From CAVQBL01 sp963710715 (GTDB taxonomy: Bacteria > Pseudomonadota > Gammaproteobacteria > DSM-16500), in NCBI GenBank assembly GCA_963710715.1, contig CAVQBL010000002.1, positions 1-64,000 on the forward strand: 64,000 nt of DNA. Reading direction: 5' to 3'. Below the pieces are notes generated by a model. It was given only the letters and a program-made list of their open reading frames with translations, had not been told where the DNA came from and did not search any database. The stretch's first letter is position 1. Every line of letters starts with the position of its first letter. Positions 44,693-51,947 of the stretch are shown here, in pieces. A program made the translations under genes and the position numbers.

Positions 44693-44735
44693 CTATGCAC
44701 CATAGCTAATACGTCGCTGAGTATTCGGTCATAAA

Positions 44736-45242
44736 TTAATACGCTTTCTTGGCGTATAAGATTTTGATGGTGAGGTGTATATGCAAAACCTTCCCCTCCC
44801 AGGCCGCCTGCATAACTATCGGGAATACCATATTAAGCCCATCAGCATTATTCTTATGTTTTAAGGAAGCATTCAAATCTACAAGCGCTCCCTTATAGTT
44901 ACCTAACTGCCGCTTGGTGTCACCGCGCAATCTAAGTGCCCCAGCATCATTGGGTTCAAGTTGTAATGCTGCATCCAAATCTATGAGTGCTCCCTTGAGG
45001 TCACCTAACTGCCGCTTGGCGTCACCGCGCGATGTAAGCATAGTCTCTCTATATTCATTGTATTTCTTGTTATAGCCAACGTCAGATCCCTTGTTATAGT
45101 CAACGTTAATGGGGGGCATAAGTCGTAACGCCTCATCGAAATCTACGAGTGCTCCCTTGTGGTCACCTGACTCCAACTTGCGGAAACCGCGGTTGTTAAG
45201 CACAAAAGCTCCATCTGTAATTGTTCGCCAAGCATTATACAT
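44736..45242 (-). CDS. Short TPR-repeat protein, possibly truncated
   Basis: 168 residues if started at ATG 45242 (MYNAWRTITDG), which has GGAG upstream. The longer frame (to 45377) merely reads through ankyrin debris. Three TPR-like units follow (NRGFRKLESGDHKGALVDFD, RGDAKRQLGDLKGALIDLDA, RGDTKRQLGNYKGALVDLNA). After about residue 130 the sequence leaves the repeat pattern, and another frame looks more protein-like (YAGGLGGEGFAYTPHHQNLI), suggesting a frameshift at about 44830. Confidence 0.5.
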   Translation of the reverse strand: MYNAWRTITDGAFVLNNRGFRKLESGDHKGALVDFDEALRLMPPINVDYNKGSDVGYNKKYNEYRETMLTSRGDAKRQLGDLKGALIDLDAALQLEPNDAGALRLRGDTKRQLGNYKGALVDLNASLKHKNNADGLNMVFPIVMQAAWEGKVLHIHLTIKILYAKKAY

Positions 45243-45456
45243 AGTGGTTATATATCTCCTGTTGATATGAGTCAGTTTGATTCTGCCAGTACAGCGTTTC
45301 GAACGATGCGTGGCGCCTTTGGAATTTTGAATGTTATCAGCTTCATTTACTGAGAATTTCGTTTCACTCAAAAGCACACTAGCAATAGGAGTCGCTTCTC
45401 TGTCTGCGACATAATGTAATGCTGGATTACCATCTTCATTTTGAATGATTTCTTAC
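45243..45456 (-). pseudogene. Ankyrin-repeat fragment upstream of the TPR gene
   Basis: The frame reads IQNEDGNPALHYVADREATP, then IASVLLSETKFSVNEADN, and decays into basic, unlikely protein. GNPALHYVADREA matches the start of an ankyrin unit. It is probably another piece of the same broken gene as 43958-44692. Confidence 0.4.
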
Positions 45457-45528
45457 TAACAACTAACACTGGGAAGCGGTGTTGTCAATGATTTCGACAG
45501 GATCATTGCCGAGCTGTATTTAATATGT

Positions 45529-45799
45529 TGTCATTTTTAAGAGTCCTGTTCAATAGCCGAATTGCTATATCGATACTTTGTTTCTAAAAGTCATGTTCAA
45601 TATTCTAGAAGTGTAGTTCAGTAACGAGCATTTTATAGAAGACAAGTGCAATAAATGATACTTAGATAAATCGATCAAGTTTGATAATTTTCCATAATGT
45701 GCAGCGTGTTTGGCAACTCTTCCAACCTCAAGAAATATATGAGCCGTTATTTCATTGAACGCCACTTTTAGAAATTGAACAGGACTTCTAGAAATGACA
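45529..45799. mobile_element. 271-bp element with inverted-repeat ends and internal repeats (IS-derived or MITE)
   Basis: It begins TGTCATTTTTAAGAGTCCTG and ends in the inverted counterpart (CAGGACTTCTAGAAATGACA). A related internal repeat lies at 45581-45613 (TTTCTAAAAGTCATGTTCAA), which also matches the inside of the right end (45763-45794, inverted). Ends starting TGT with extra subterminal repeats are characteristic of IS21-type elements, but no istA/istB gene is present. A 66-codon minus-strand frame (45565-45765) inside is probably not a gene. No target duplication is obvious. Confidence 0.5.
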
Positions 45800-45828
45800 G
45801 AGGACGTTGTGTACGCTTAACCAGGTAG

Positions 45829-45852
45829 TGCTGATAATGGTGATTATCAGCA
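45829..45852. promoter_or_regulatory. Palindrome TGCTGATAA-N6-TTATCAGCA
   Basis: A perfect 9-bp inverted repeat about 190 bp upstream of the LRR gene. It could be an operator or a hairpin; it partly resembles the repeat at 15491-15512 (both contain GGTGATTATC). Confidence 0.35.
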
Positions 45853-46041
45853 GTATTATTAAAAATTTATGCGGGGACTTCAAATTGAATTAAATCGGCA
45901 ATGAGCATTGACCGGTCTTCTTGGTAGAAATTGACAAGCCGTGTTTTATGCGGCATGCTCGCGCAAGAAATATACATATCAATTCCAACAACAGGAAGTA
46001 AGCTAAAGTAGTTTTTAACCTACAGAGCAAAGGAGATGATC

Positions 46042-47742
46042 ATGCCTAATAAAAATAAAGATGTTTTAGAACGATTAGAAAACAAGACTAATTCGCCGTC
46101 GGAAAGGCTTACTAGTTGCGAAGATGAAGACGCGAAGACAATTGAAAAGGGTTTAAAGAGCAACCGCACCTTGACGGAGCTTGAATTCAGCGGCACCGAT
46201 GGAAGCGCGCTGGCAATTGCGAAAGCGTTAGAGACCAACCGCACTTTAACATTGCTTAGAATTAAAAAGGGTTGCAGCGTTAAAAGCGCGCTGGCAATTG
46301 CGGGAGCCCTAGGGATTAATCGTACTTTAATGTCGCTTACGCTTACGGGTGGTGTTAATGGCCAGCTCGACAGCTCCGAGGATAGCGAAAAAGCAATAGG
46401 CAATATTTTTAGCAGCCCCAGCCTGACAGATCTCTCTCTTAGCTCTCATCATATTGGTGCTGGGGATGCAACCGCCATTGCTAGGGCTCTAAAACACAAT
46501 CATGCATTGAGATCGCTTGATCTCAGGAGTAATTATCTCTCCAGTAACTCTCTAATAGATATTGTGAATGCATTAAAAAGCAATACTACTTTGACATCAC
46601 TTACACTTGACGGTAATAACAACTTCGACGAAAAGGTTGCTGAAAAAGTTATAAAAGTTCTGGAGAGTAACAACACCTTAACATCGCTTACATATGAAAG
46701 CCGCATCGATGTTGAAGATGATCAGGAAGAGACTATTGAAAAATTACTAAAGAAAAATCGTCCTCAGAGACTGATCAGGAAAATAATAACAAAGCGATTG
46801 CCTGAAGAAAAAGCGCCCGTCGTCCCCCAACACCCCGAAATAAAGACAGCTCCTATATCTATGTCACTGGCTGATTTTAAAAAGTCTTCAGAAGAAGAAA
46901 TAGCAAAGCTTCGCGAAGAACTAAATAAGATTCGCTCCAAGCTGGAAGAAAAAGACGAAGATGCAAAAAAGAGAGAAGAATTAGAAAAAAACATGGTTAA
47001 TGTAATTAATAGAATTAGTCGAAGAAAAGTTAACCTCATACAAGCATCAGATAAAGCTATAGAAGCTAAATCAAGCGAAAATGACAATGAGCTTAAGCAA
47101 ATTTTAGACGATGAAGAAATGTACCGTTACTACGAAATGTTTTTCCGTAGAATGACCGGTATTTTTGAGATCTGTGTAGGGATTGATAGCGGTATGGTTA
47201 AAAATAATGAGAAAAATAAACTTGATCATGTGGCGGATGTCTTTAAAGCAGCGAGCGCCGCCCCTTGGGGAGTAGGGGTACTAGCTAAGGTTATTGGGTT
47301 TGCTATCGACATGAAGAACGACCAGAAGAAAAATGACCAGGTCAACCAAGTGTGTGGTTTTTTCATAAAGTTAAAGTTAGATAATAACGATAATGCTTTT
47401 ATCAAAACATTGGCAAAAAAACTTACCAACAAACAAAAACAAGCTATAAAGAAGTTAGTCACAACCCCCAAAAAGTCTGGGATCTGTTTATTTTCAACTA
47501 ATAACTCTGCTTATAATGCAATCGAAGAACTTGCTAAGAGGCATTGTAGAGCAATTATTACTGACATTGCGGACATTAATAAAGATAAAAGAAAAACCTT
47601 AACAGAACATATGAAGCAGCACCCTCTTCCTGATCATTTAAGTAACGATGCCCTGTGGAAGCGTTTTTTAGATATAATACCAGTCGACGACTTAACCCAG
47701 AATTCGGAAAATTCTAGTTGCTGTCGTTGTACAATCATGTAA
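46042..47742 (+). CDS. Leucine-rich-repeat effector candidate with coiled coil and C-terminal CCRCTIM (CaaX plus extra Cys)
   Basis: 566 residues. ATG 46042 is chosen because AGGAG (46031-46035) is 6 nt away; ATG 46036 abuts the AGGAG. Residues about 25-235 hold RNase-inhibitor-type LRRs (LKSNRTLTELEFSG, LKHNHALRSLDLRSNYLS, LKSNTTLTSLTLDGN). Then come a coiled coil (about 275-345) and a helical domain with the small-residue stretch APWGVGVLAKVIGFAIDM. The final CCRCTIM gives a CaaX box (C563-M566) flanked by cysteines suited to palmitoylation. Dual lipidation of this kind targets host membranes for known Legionella effectors. No signal peptide. The next gene follows closely on the same strand. 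Confidence 0.7.
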   Translation: MPNKNKDVLERLENKTNSPSERLTSCEDEDAKTIEKGLKSNRTLTELEFSGTDGSALAIAKALETNRTLTLLRIKKGCSVKSALAIAGALGINRTLMSLTLTGGVNGQLDSSEDSEKAIGNIFSSPSLTDLSLSSHHIGAGDATAIARALKHNHALRSLDLRSNYLSSNSLIDIVNALKSNTTLTSLTLDGNNNFDEKVAEKVIKVLESNNTLTSLTYESRIDVEDDQEETIEKLLKKNRPQRLIRKIITKRLPEEKAPVVPQHPEIKTAPISMSLADFKKSSEEEIAKLREELNKIRSKLEEKDEDAKKREELEKNMVNVINRISRRKVNLIQASDKAIEAKSSENDNELKQILDDEEMYRYYEMFFRRMTGIFEICVGIDSGMVKNNEKNKLDHVADVFKAASAAPWGVGVLAKVIGFAIDMKNDQKKNDQVNQVCGFFIKLKLDNNDNAFIKTLAKKLTNKQKQAIKKLVTTPKKSGICLFSTNNSAYNAIEELAKRHCRAIITDIADINKDKRKTLTEHMKQHPLPDHLSNDALWKRFLDIIPVDDLTQNSENSSCCRCTIM

Positions 47743-47778
47743 TTGGTAAAACTTCCCTATTACACGGAGAAAAACTTA

Positions 47779-48165
47779 ATGTTTACAGCATTTGCATCGT
47801 TTACAAAGCATATGATTAATCAACGGCCGTTTACCGTAGTAGCAATTACTTCTGCAGGTGGTTTTATAGGAGGTTGTGGAGTGACTTCTTACTATATGCG
47901 ATCATTAATAAAGAATCTAGAAAATCAGTTAGCAAATCAAACAGCCAAAGTATCACCGGATAATAGTGTTAAAGGTAAAATTAAACGTGGGGTAAACGTG
48001 GTTACCGATGAAACGGTGGACTATGTTACCCGCGGATGGGAGAATAATTTTTTTTTCAAAACGTGGGAAAAAGTTCGTGGCACAGTCGAATCAAAAAACG
48101 ATACTGCTGAGGCAGATCCAAAAAAACAGGAAAAATTTGAAAAGCCAGGGAAAATTCGAAAATAA
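47779..48165 (+). CDS. Small single-pass membrane protein, unknown function
   Basis: 128 residues from ATG 47779, with CGGAGA about 10 nt upstream; this is preferred over the frame start at 47743, which abuts the LRR stop. One hydrophobic segment (FTVVAITSAGGFIGGCGVTS) is followed by a charged tail rich in Lys/Glu. It probably forms an operon with the LRR gene. No family recognised. Confidence 0.55.
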   Translation: MFTAFASFTKHMINQRPFTVVAITSAGGFIGGCGVTSYYMRSLIKNLENQLANQTAKVSPDNSVKGKIKRGVNVVTDETVDYVTRGWENNFFFKTWEKVRGTVESKNDTAEADPKKQEKFEKPGKIRK

Positions 48166-48207
48166 AAGGTGTGTCAGGCCCCGTCCATTTTGTCGAGTAG
48201 AGGTGTG

Positions 48208-48240
48208 GCCCCGATTCATGTAAAAAAGTATCAAATCTCA
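48208..48240 (+). repeat. Dispersed short repeat, copy 2
   Basis: GGCCCCGATTCATGTAAAAA followed by AGTATCAAATCT matches 12753-12786. It lies between the small membrane protein and the Smr-Sel1 gene. Confidence 0.4.
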
Positions 48241-48332
48241 TTTTAAACGAATATTTATTGATGAAATCTCTAATTAAGTTGTAATTTTGCTGTTTTCATC
48301 TAGAAAACATGGCTTTCAGGGAGCTAGTTATC

Positions 48333-50621
48333 ATGAAATCGGGTTCCAGATTTTTCTCTCATATCCCTATTACTAACACCAGTCAAAACATGGTGGATTT
48401 GCACGGTTATTCTCAAGAAGAAGCTAAAGAGCGTGTCAATTGGCACCTTCGAGTAGCAGAGGAAATGAATGTCGGGAGTTTTCGTTTTGTGACAGGTCGA
48501 GGTAATCATGTTGCTCCCAGTGGAGAGCGAGGTATTTTGCATCGAGAGTTTCCTCATTGGCTTTCAGAGGAGGATTTAAAAAAGATTGAAAATATTAAGA
48601 AAGGTGATGGGTATTATGATGTGGAGATTAAACAGCCTCTTGATAGAAGAGCATTGCCAGTGCCACTGGAAAAAATGGCTAAACAATGGATAAGTAATAA
48701 TATCGAAACCATTAAATCAAGAGCAGAAGCAGGCGATAGTTTTTATGAATATTTAACGGGAGACTGTTGTTACTATGGTTATGGTGTTGAACAAGATTAT
48801 AAGAAAGCAGTCAACTGGTACGAAAGAGCCAGTAAGCAAAATAATTATTTTGCGACATATGCTTTAGGAGGATGTTATTGGCAAGGGAAAGGGATTAGAC
48901 AAAATGATGTGGAAGCTATTAACTTATTTAAACAAGCAGATGCTGGAGGCTTGAATCTAGCTTCTCATCAATTGGGTGATGTATTTCAATATGGTGACGG
49001 AGTTGATCAAGATTTAAAGCTATCGTTTGATTATTATAAAAAAGCGGCTGATTTAGGCATGGACATCGCTAAGCGTAAATTAGCCCATCTACATTATTAT
49101 GGTCGTGGGACACCCAAGGATAAAAGAGCCGCATTTTCACTTTATAAAGAAGTAGCAGATCGAGGAGATACTCACTGTGCTCATAATGTAGCGCTTACCT
49201 ATTTAGAAGCACAAACAAAGCAAGATTCAAAATTAGCTTTTAAATATGCGAAACAAGCAGCAGAGGGTAATGACCCTGATGGGCAGTATTTGCTTGCAAC
49301 GTTTTATAGAGCGGGTATCGGAACACAGGAAAATAATGAATTAAGTTTTGAATGGTTAAAACGTTCTGCTAATAATAATTTTAAACATGCTCTTTTTGAA
49401 ATGGCGTTTCACTCTCGCGAAGATGCAGAAAAAGATTTGTATATGCTCAAAGCAGCGAAGGCAGGTCAAATTATCGCTCAAGCATTTGTATTAACGATAG
49501 CCGCAGCACCTCTTAAAAGCTTACTCACTCCCAGTGATAGCAAAGCAATAGAAGATGATTTTTGGAAACAAAATGATAATGAAGTACTAGAAAATATACT
49601 TCACGAACATTTTAAATCGACTGTCACTGATGCGTATATGGGGAGTAATAATAAAACAAAGAAGCGAAAAAAGAAATTAATGCGTCTACTAAAAGCGCTT
49701 GCAGAAAAAAACGATGCCAACGCGATGAATCGTTTAGGCCTGATATATTCTCAGGGTTATGGTTTTGTCAATCCAAATTTAGACGTGGCTGAAAAATATT
49801 GGCAGCAAGGTGCAGCCCTGGGTAATTCTTACTGTTGGACTTATTTAGGTTACATGTATGAAAAAAAAGGTAAGCCTAGCAACAATAAAAATGAATATAA
49901 AAAATCATTTGAATGCCATCAAAAAGCAGCTCAAAAAGGAGTTGCAGATAGCCATAATTCGTTAGGATTATTGTATCAAGATGGAATGGGGGTTGAACGG
50001 GATTCAGGTAAAGCAATGTATCATTTTCAGCGTGCAATCGAATTGGATAGTGGCAAAGAAAAATTTAAGCAAATGCAAATGAATGGAATATATTATCTTC
50101 CTGTTTTTCCTCATGCGACTTTGAATTTAGGTATTTTATACTATAAACAGAATAAGAAAAAAGAAGGATTGTATATGATGGTTTTATCGGCCCTGGCTGA
50201 GCATGAACCTGCCATAACATTTCTTAAGGACATGGGTATTTCAGATCAAAAACTTGAGCTTCTAAAAATGAGTATACAAGACGAGAAACAAACTCTTTCT
50301 GAGCTCTCAGTAGATTCAGAGTTAAAGCAGGAACCTAAAACACTACTCTCTCTTCTGGGTAATCTTTCAAGTTTATTATCACTTCGATGTGACTGGAAAA
50401 TAACGTCTGCTGGCATAGCATGGTGCTATATTCATGCAGATGAAGCAGAAAATGTCAAAAAGCGTAATATTGCACCTCTGCGTATTCGCGTAACTCAAGG
50501 AGATAAGCGAAAAATTTTATTTCTTGAAAACGCATCTCCAGAAGTGATTGAAAAAATATGTTTAAACTTAAAGATCGAAACTGAAAGACAGGAGAATTTG
50601 TCGAGAGTGGCGTTGAAATAA
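48333..50621 (+). CDS. Smr domain fused to Sel1 repeats
   Basis: 762 residues from ATG 48333, which has GGGAG about 10 nt upstream; the ATG at 48309 lacks a ribosome binding site. Residues about 20-80 match an Smr domain (VDLHGYSQEEAKERVNWHL, then RFVTGRGNHVAPSGERGILH; the LDLHG and G.G.H motifs are conserved). Smr domains are nucleic-acid endonucleases or nicking modules. Two blocks of Sel1 repeats follow, about 110-340 (KKAVNWYERASKQNNYFATY, GRGTPKDKRAAFSLYKEVAD) and about 440-590, then a helical C-terminus. Smr joined to Sel1 is unusual. Whether it acts on host or bacterial nucleic acid is unknown. Confidence 0.72.
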   Translation: MKSGSRFFSHIPITNTSQNMVDLHGYSQEEAKERVNWHLRVAEEMNVGSFRFVTGRGNHVAPSGERGILHREFPHWLSEEDLKKIENIKKGDGYYDVEIKQPLDRRALPVPLEKMAKQWISNNIETIKSRAEAGDSFYEYLTGDCCYYGYGVEQDYKKAVNWYERASKQNNYFATYALGGCYWQGKGIRQNDVEAINLFKQADAGGLNLASHQLGDVFQYGDGVDQDLKLSFDYYKKAADLGMDIAKRKLAHLHYYGRGTPKDKRAAFSLYKEVADRGDTHCAHNVALTYLEAQTKQDSKLAFKYAKQAAEGNDPDGQYLLATFYRAGIGTQENNELSFEWLKRSANNNFKHALFEMAFHSREDAEKDLYMLKAAKAGQIIAQAFVLTIAAAPLKSLLTPSDSKAIEDDFWKQNDNEVLENILHEHFKSTVTDAYMGSNNKTKKRKKKLMRLLKALAEKNDANAMNRLGLIYSQGYGFVNPNLDVAEKYWQQGAALGNSYCWTYLGYMYEKKGKPSNNKNEYKKSFECHQKAAQKGVADSHNSLGLLYQDGMGVERDSGKAMYHFQRAIELDSGKEKFKQMQMNGIYYLPVFPHATLNLGILYYKQNKKKEGLYMMVLSALAEHEPAITFLKDMGISDQKLELLKMSIQDEKQTLSELSVDSELKQEPKTLLSLLGNLSSLLSLRCDWKITSAGIAWCYIHADEAENVKKRNIAPLRIRVTQGDKRKILFLENASPEVIEKICLNLKIETERQENLSRVALK

Positions 50622-50767
50622 ACTTGTCCTCAATTTTCTCCATGCGGCGCTTTGTAACTACACGCGCACCTTCTTGAAAACAATGGCATGGTCTTTACCT
50701 TCCCATCAATACAGCAGAATAATGGCAAATTAATTTTTTCGTCTTTTTATCGGCATATCCTTATCAA
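50622..50767. other. Short intergenic stretch, no gene
   Basis: No gene recognised between the Smr-Sel1 stop and the integrase remnant; codon-like frames here are broken. Confidence 0.3.
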
Positions 50768-50868
50768 TCAACTTAGTTTTGGTAGAAGCTGTCGTTCACG
50801 AAAATCAACATCAATATATTTATCAGTCGTTACACTTGAGCTATGCCCTGCATCATCGCGCTTAAACT
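50768..50868 (-). pseudogene. C-terminal remnant of a tyrosine recombinase
   Basis: The minus-strand frame reads RDDAGHSSSVTTDKYIDVDF followed by RERQLLPKLS and a TGA. It is nearly identical in residues to the end of the integrase at 13105-14325 (RDDAGHSSGATTDKYIDVEL) and keeps the catalytic His and Tyr. Everything upstream of RDDAGH is lost at about 50870, just before a hydrolase of different base composition. Confidence 0.8.
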
Positions 50869-50891
50869 GTAAAATAGGTGGCCATGTGCTT

Positions 50892-51590
50892 TCATTTCTT
50901 CTGCTTGAGCACGTCTTGCGCTTTTTGATAGCTTTCGATCAGCGCTGCATAGTTCGGTGCTACCATGGTATACAATTTGGCGATCTCGGCAGCTTCGGGA
51001 CGGTTCCAAGTGCGGTGAGTTTCGCACAAGACCGCGTTGGCTGAAGTTGGGATAACTCCGGCTTGTGCGAAACGCGCCACCGTTACTCGGGATACCATTT
51101 CGCTTGGGTCGCCGGACGCATCAATAACCGCGTACACCTTGAAGCCTGCTGCTTTGGCATCAAGTGCTGGAAACATGACGCAGACGCTCGTCCAGACGCC
51201 AGCCATAATCAAAGTCTTTTTGCCGGTTTCCCGCACTTTCTGAACGAAAAGTTGGTTGTCCCATGCATTGACTTCTCCCTTGCGCGGAACAAAGACTGCG
51301 TGCGGCGCTGAGGCGTGTATCTCTGGCATAAGCGGACCATTGGGTCCGTTTGGTTCCGAGGCAGTCGTTATGAGTGGCAATCCCGCCAGAGCTGCAAGCT
51401 TCGCAAGCATGGTCGTGTTAGCTCGCAATACAGCTACGCTAATGTCTTTGACAGTTTGAAAGAGGCCCGCTTGGTGGTCTAGTAATAACAAAACTGTATC
51501 TGTGGGGTCAAACAAAGCTTTACCTCCCCCGAGTTCGTGTTCGACTCCATCGTGAATTGCGTTTTTACCATCTGGTTTGAAGATAGCCAT
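50892..51590 (-). CDS. Isochorismatase-like cysteine hydrolase (YcaC-like)
   Basis: 232 residues. The ribosome binding site GGGAGG precedes the ATG. The catalytic triad of the family is visible: D38 (LLLLDHQAG), K104 (VPRKGEVNAW) and C137 (AGVWTSVCVMF). Such enzymes hydrolyse amide or vinyl ether bonds; the YcaC group has no firmly known substrate. G+C is clearly higher than neighbours (near 50%), and a truncated integrase adjoins it, both consistent with acquisition by transfer. Confidence 0.8.
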   Translation of the reverse strand: MAIFKPDGKNAIHDGVEHELGGGKALFDPTDTVLLLLDHQAGLFQTVKDISVAVLRANTTMLAKLAALAGLPLITTASEPNGPNGPLMPEIHASAPHAVFVPRKGEVNAWDNQLFVQKVRETGKKTLIMAGVWTSVCVMFPALDAKAAGFKVYAVIDASGDPSEMVSRVTVARFAQAGVIPTSANAVLCETHRTWNRPEAAEIAKLYTMVAPNYAALIESYQKAQDVLKQKK

Positions 51591-51776
51591 AAAACCTCCC
51601 TTTTTGTTGGGCCGACGTAAATCCGTATTTCTTTAGATATTATAACCTTAATTGGAAAACTTTTTATGAAAATATCGGTGTTTGTTTTATTTCTTAAAAA
51701 TAAGTGGAGTTACTCTTTTACAAAATTAACTCGGCTGTTAATTATTAACTCATTTAGAATTAAATCGAAATTTATT
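51591..51776. other. Intergenic, AT-rich, nothing recognised
   Basis: Runs of A/T with no gene. It carries the divergent promoter region of the hydrolase (leftward). Confidence 0.3.
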
Positions 51777-51890
51777 TATTAGAGTTCTTTCCAAATCTAG
51801 TATTTTGTTGTTAATCGAGGCGCACCGAGTAACGCAGGTGCAACGAAGAGTAACAACAAAAGACGCGGGTTTGGAAAGAACTCTATTATA
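51777..51890. repeat. Palindromic repeat element (about 114 bp)
   Basis: Arms of about 35 bp: TAGAGTTCTTTCCAAA...TTTTGTTGTTA on the left and its inverted match (TAACAACAAAA...TTTGGAAAGAACTCTA) on the right. They surround a G+C-richer centre (GAGGCGCACCGAGTAACG), which contains short direct repeats (GAGTAAC). This is the structure of a REP/MITE-like dispersed element. It ends about 60 bp before the amidohydrolase start. Confidence 0.55.
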
Positions 51891-51947
51891 ATTATGCTAT
51901 AGTAAAGTATAGTGGATAAACTCCAAATAAGGATTAGGAGGAGATTT

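Noticed and set aside
44736..45377. Longer 213-residue version of the TPR protein
   Set aside because: The extra N-terminus is an ankyrin fragment plus basic nonsense; ATG 45242 has a good ribosome binding site.
45565..45765. 66-residue minus-strand ORF inside the 271-bp element
   Set aside because: It runs through the terminal repeats, and its composition reflects them rather than a protein family.
50622..50767. Transposase-like frame between the Smr-Sel1 gene and the integrase remnant
   Set aside because: Only short interrupted frames; no motif long enough to name a family.
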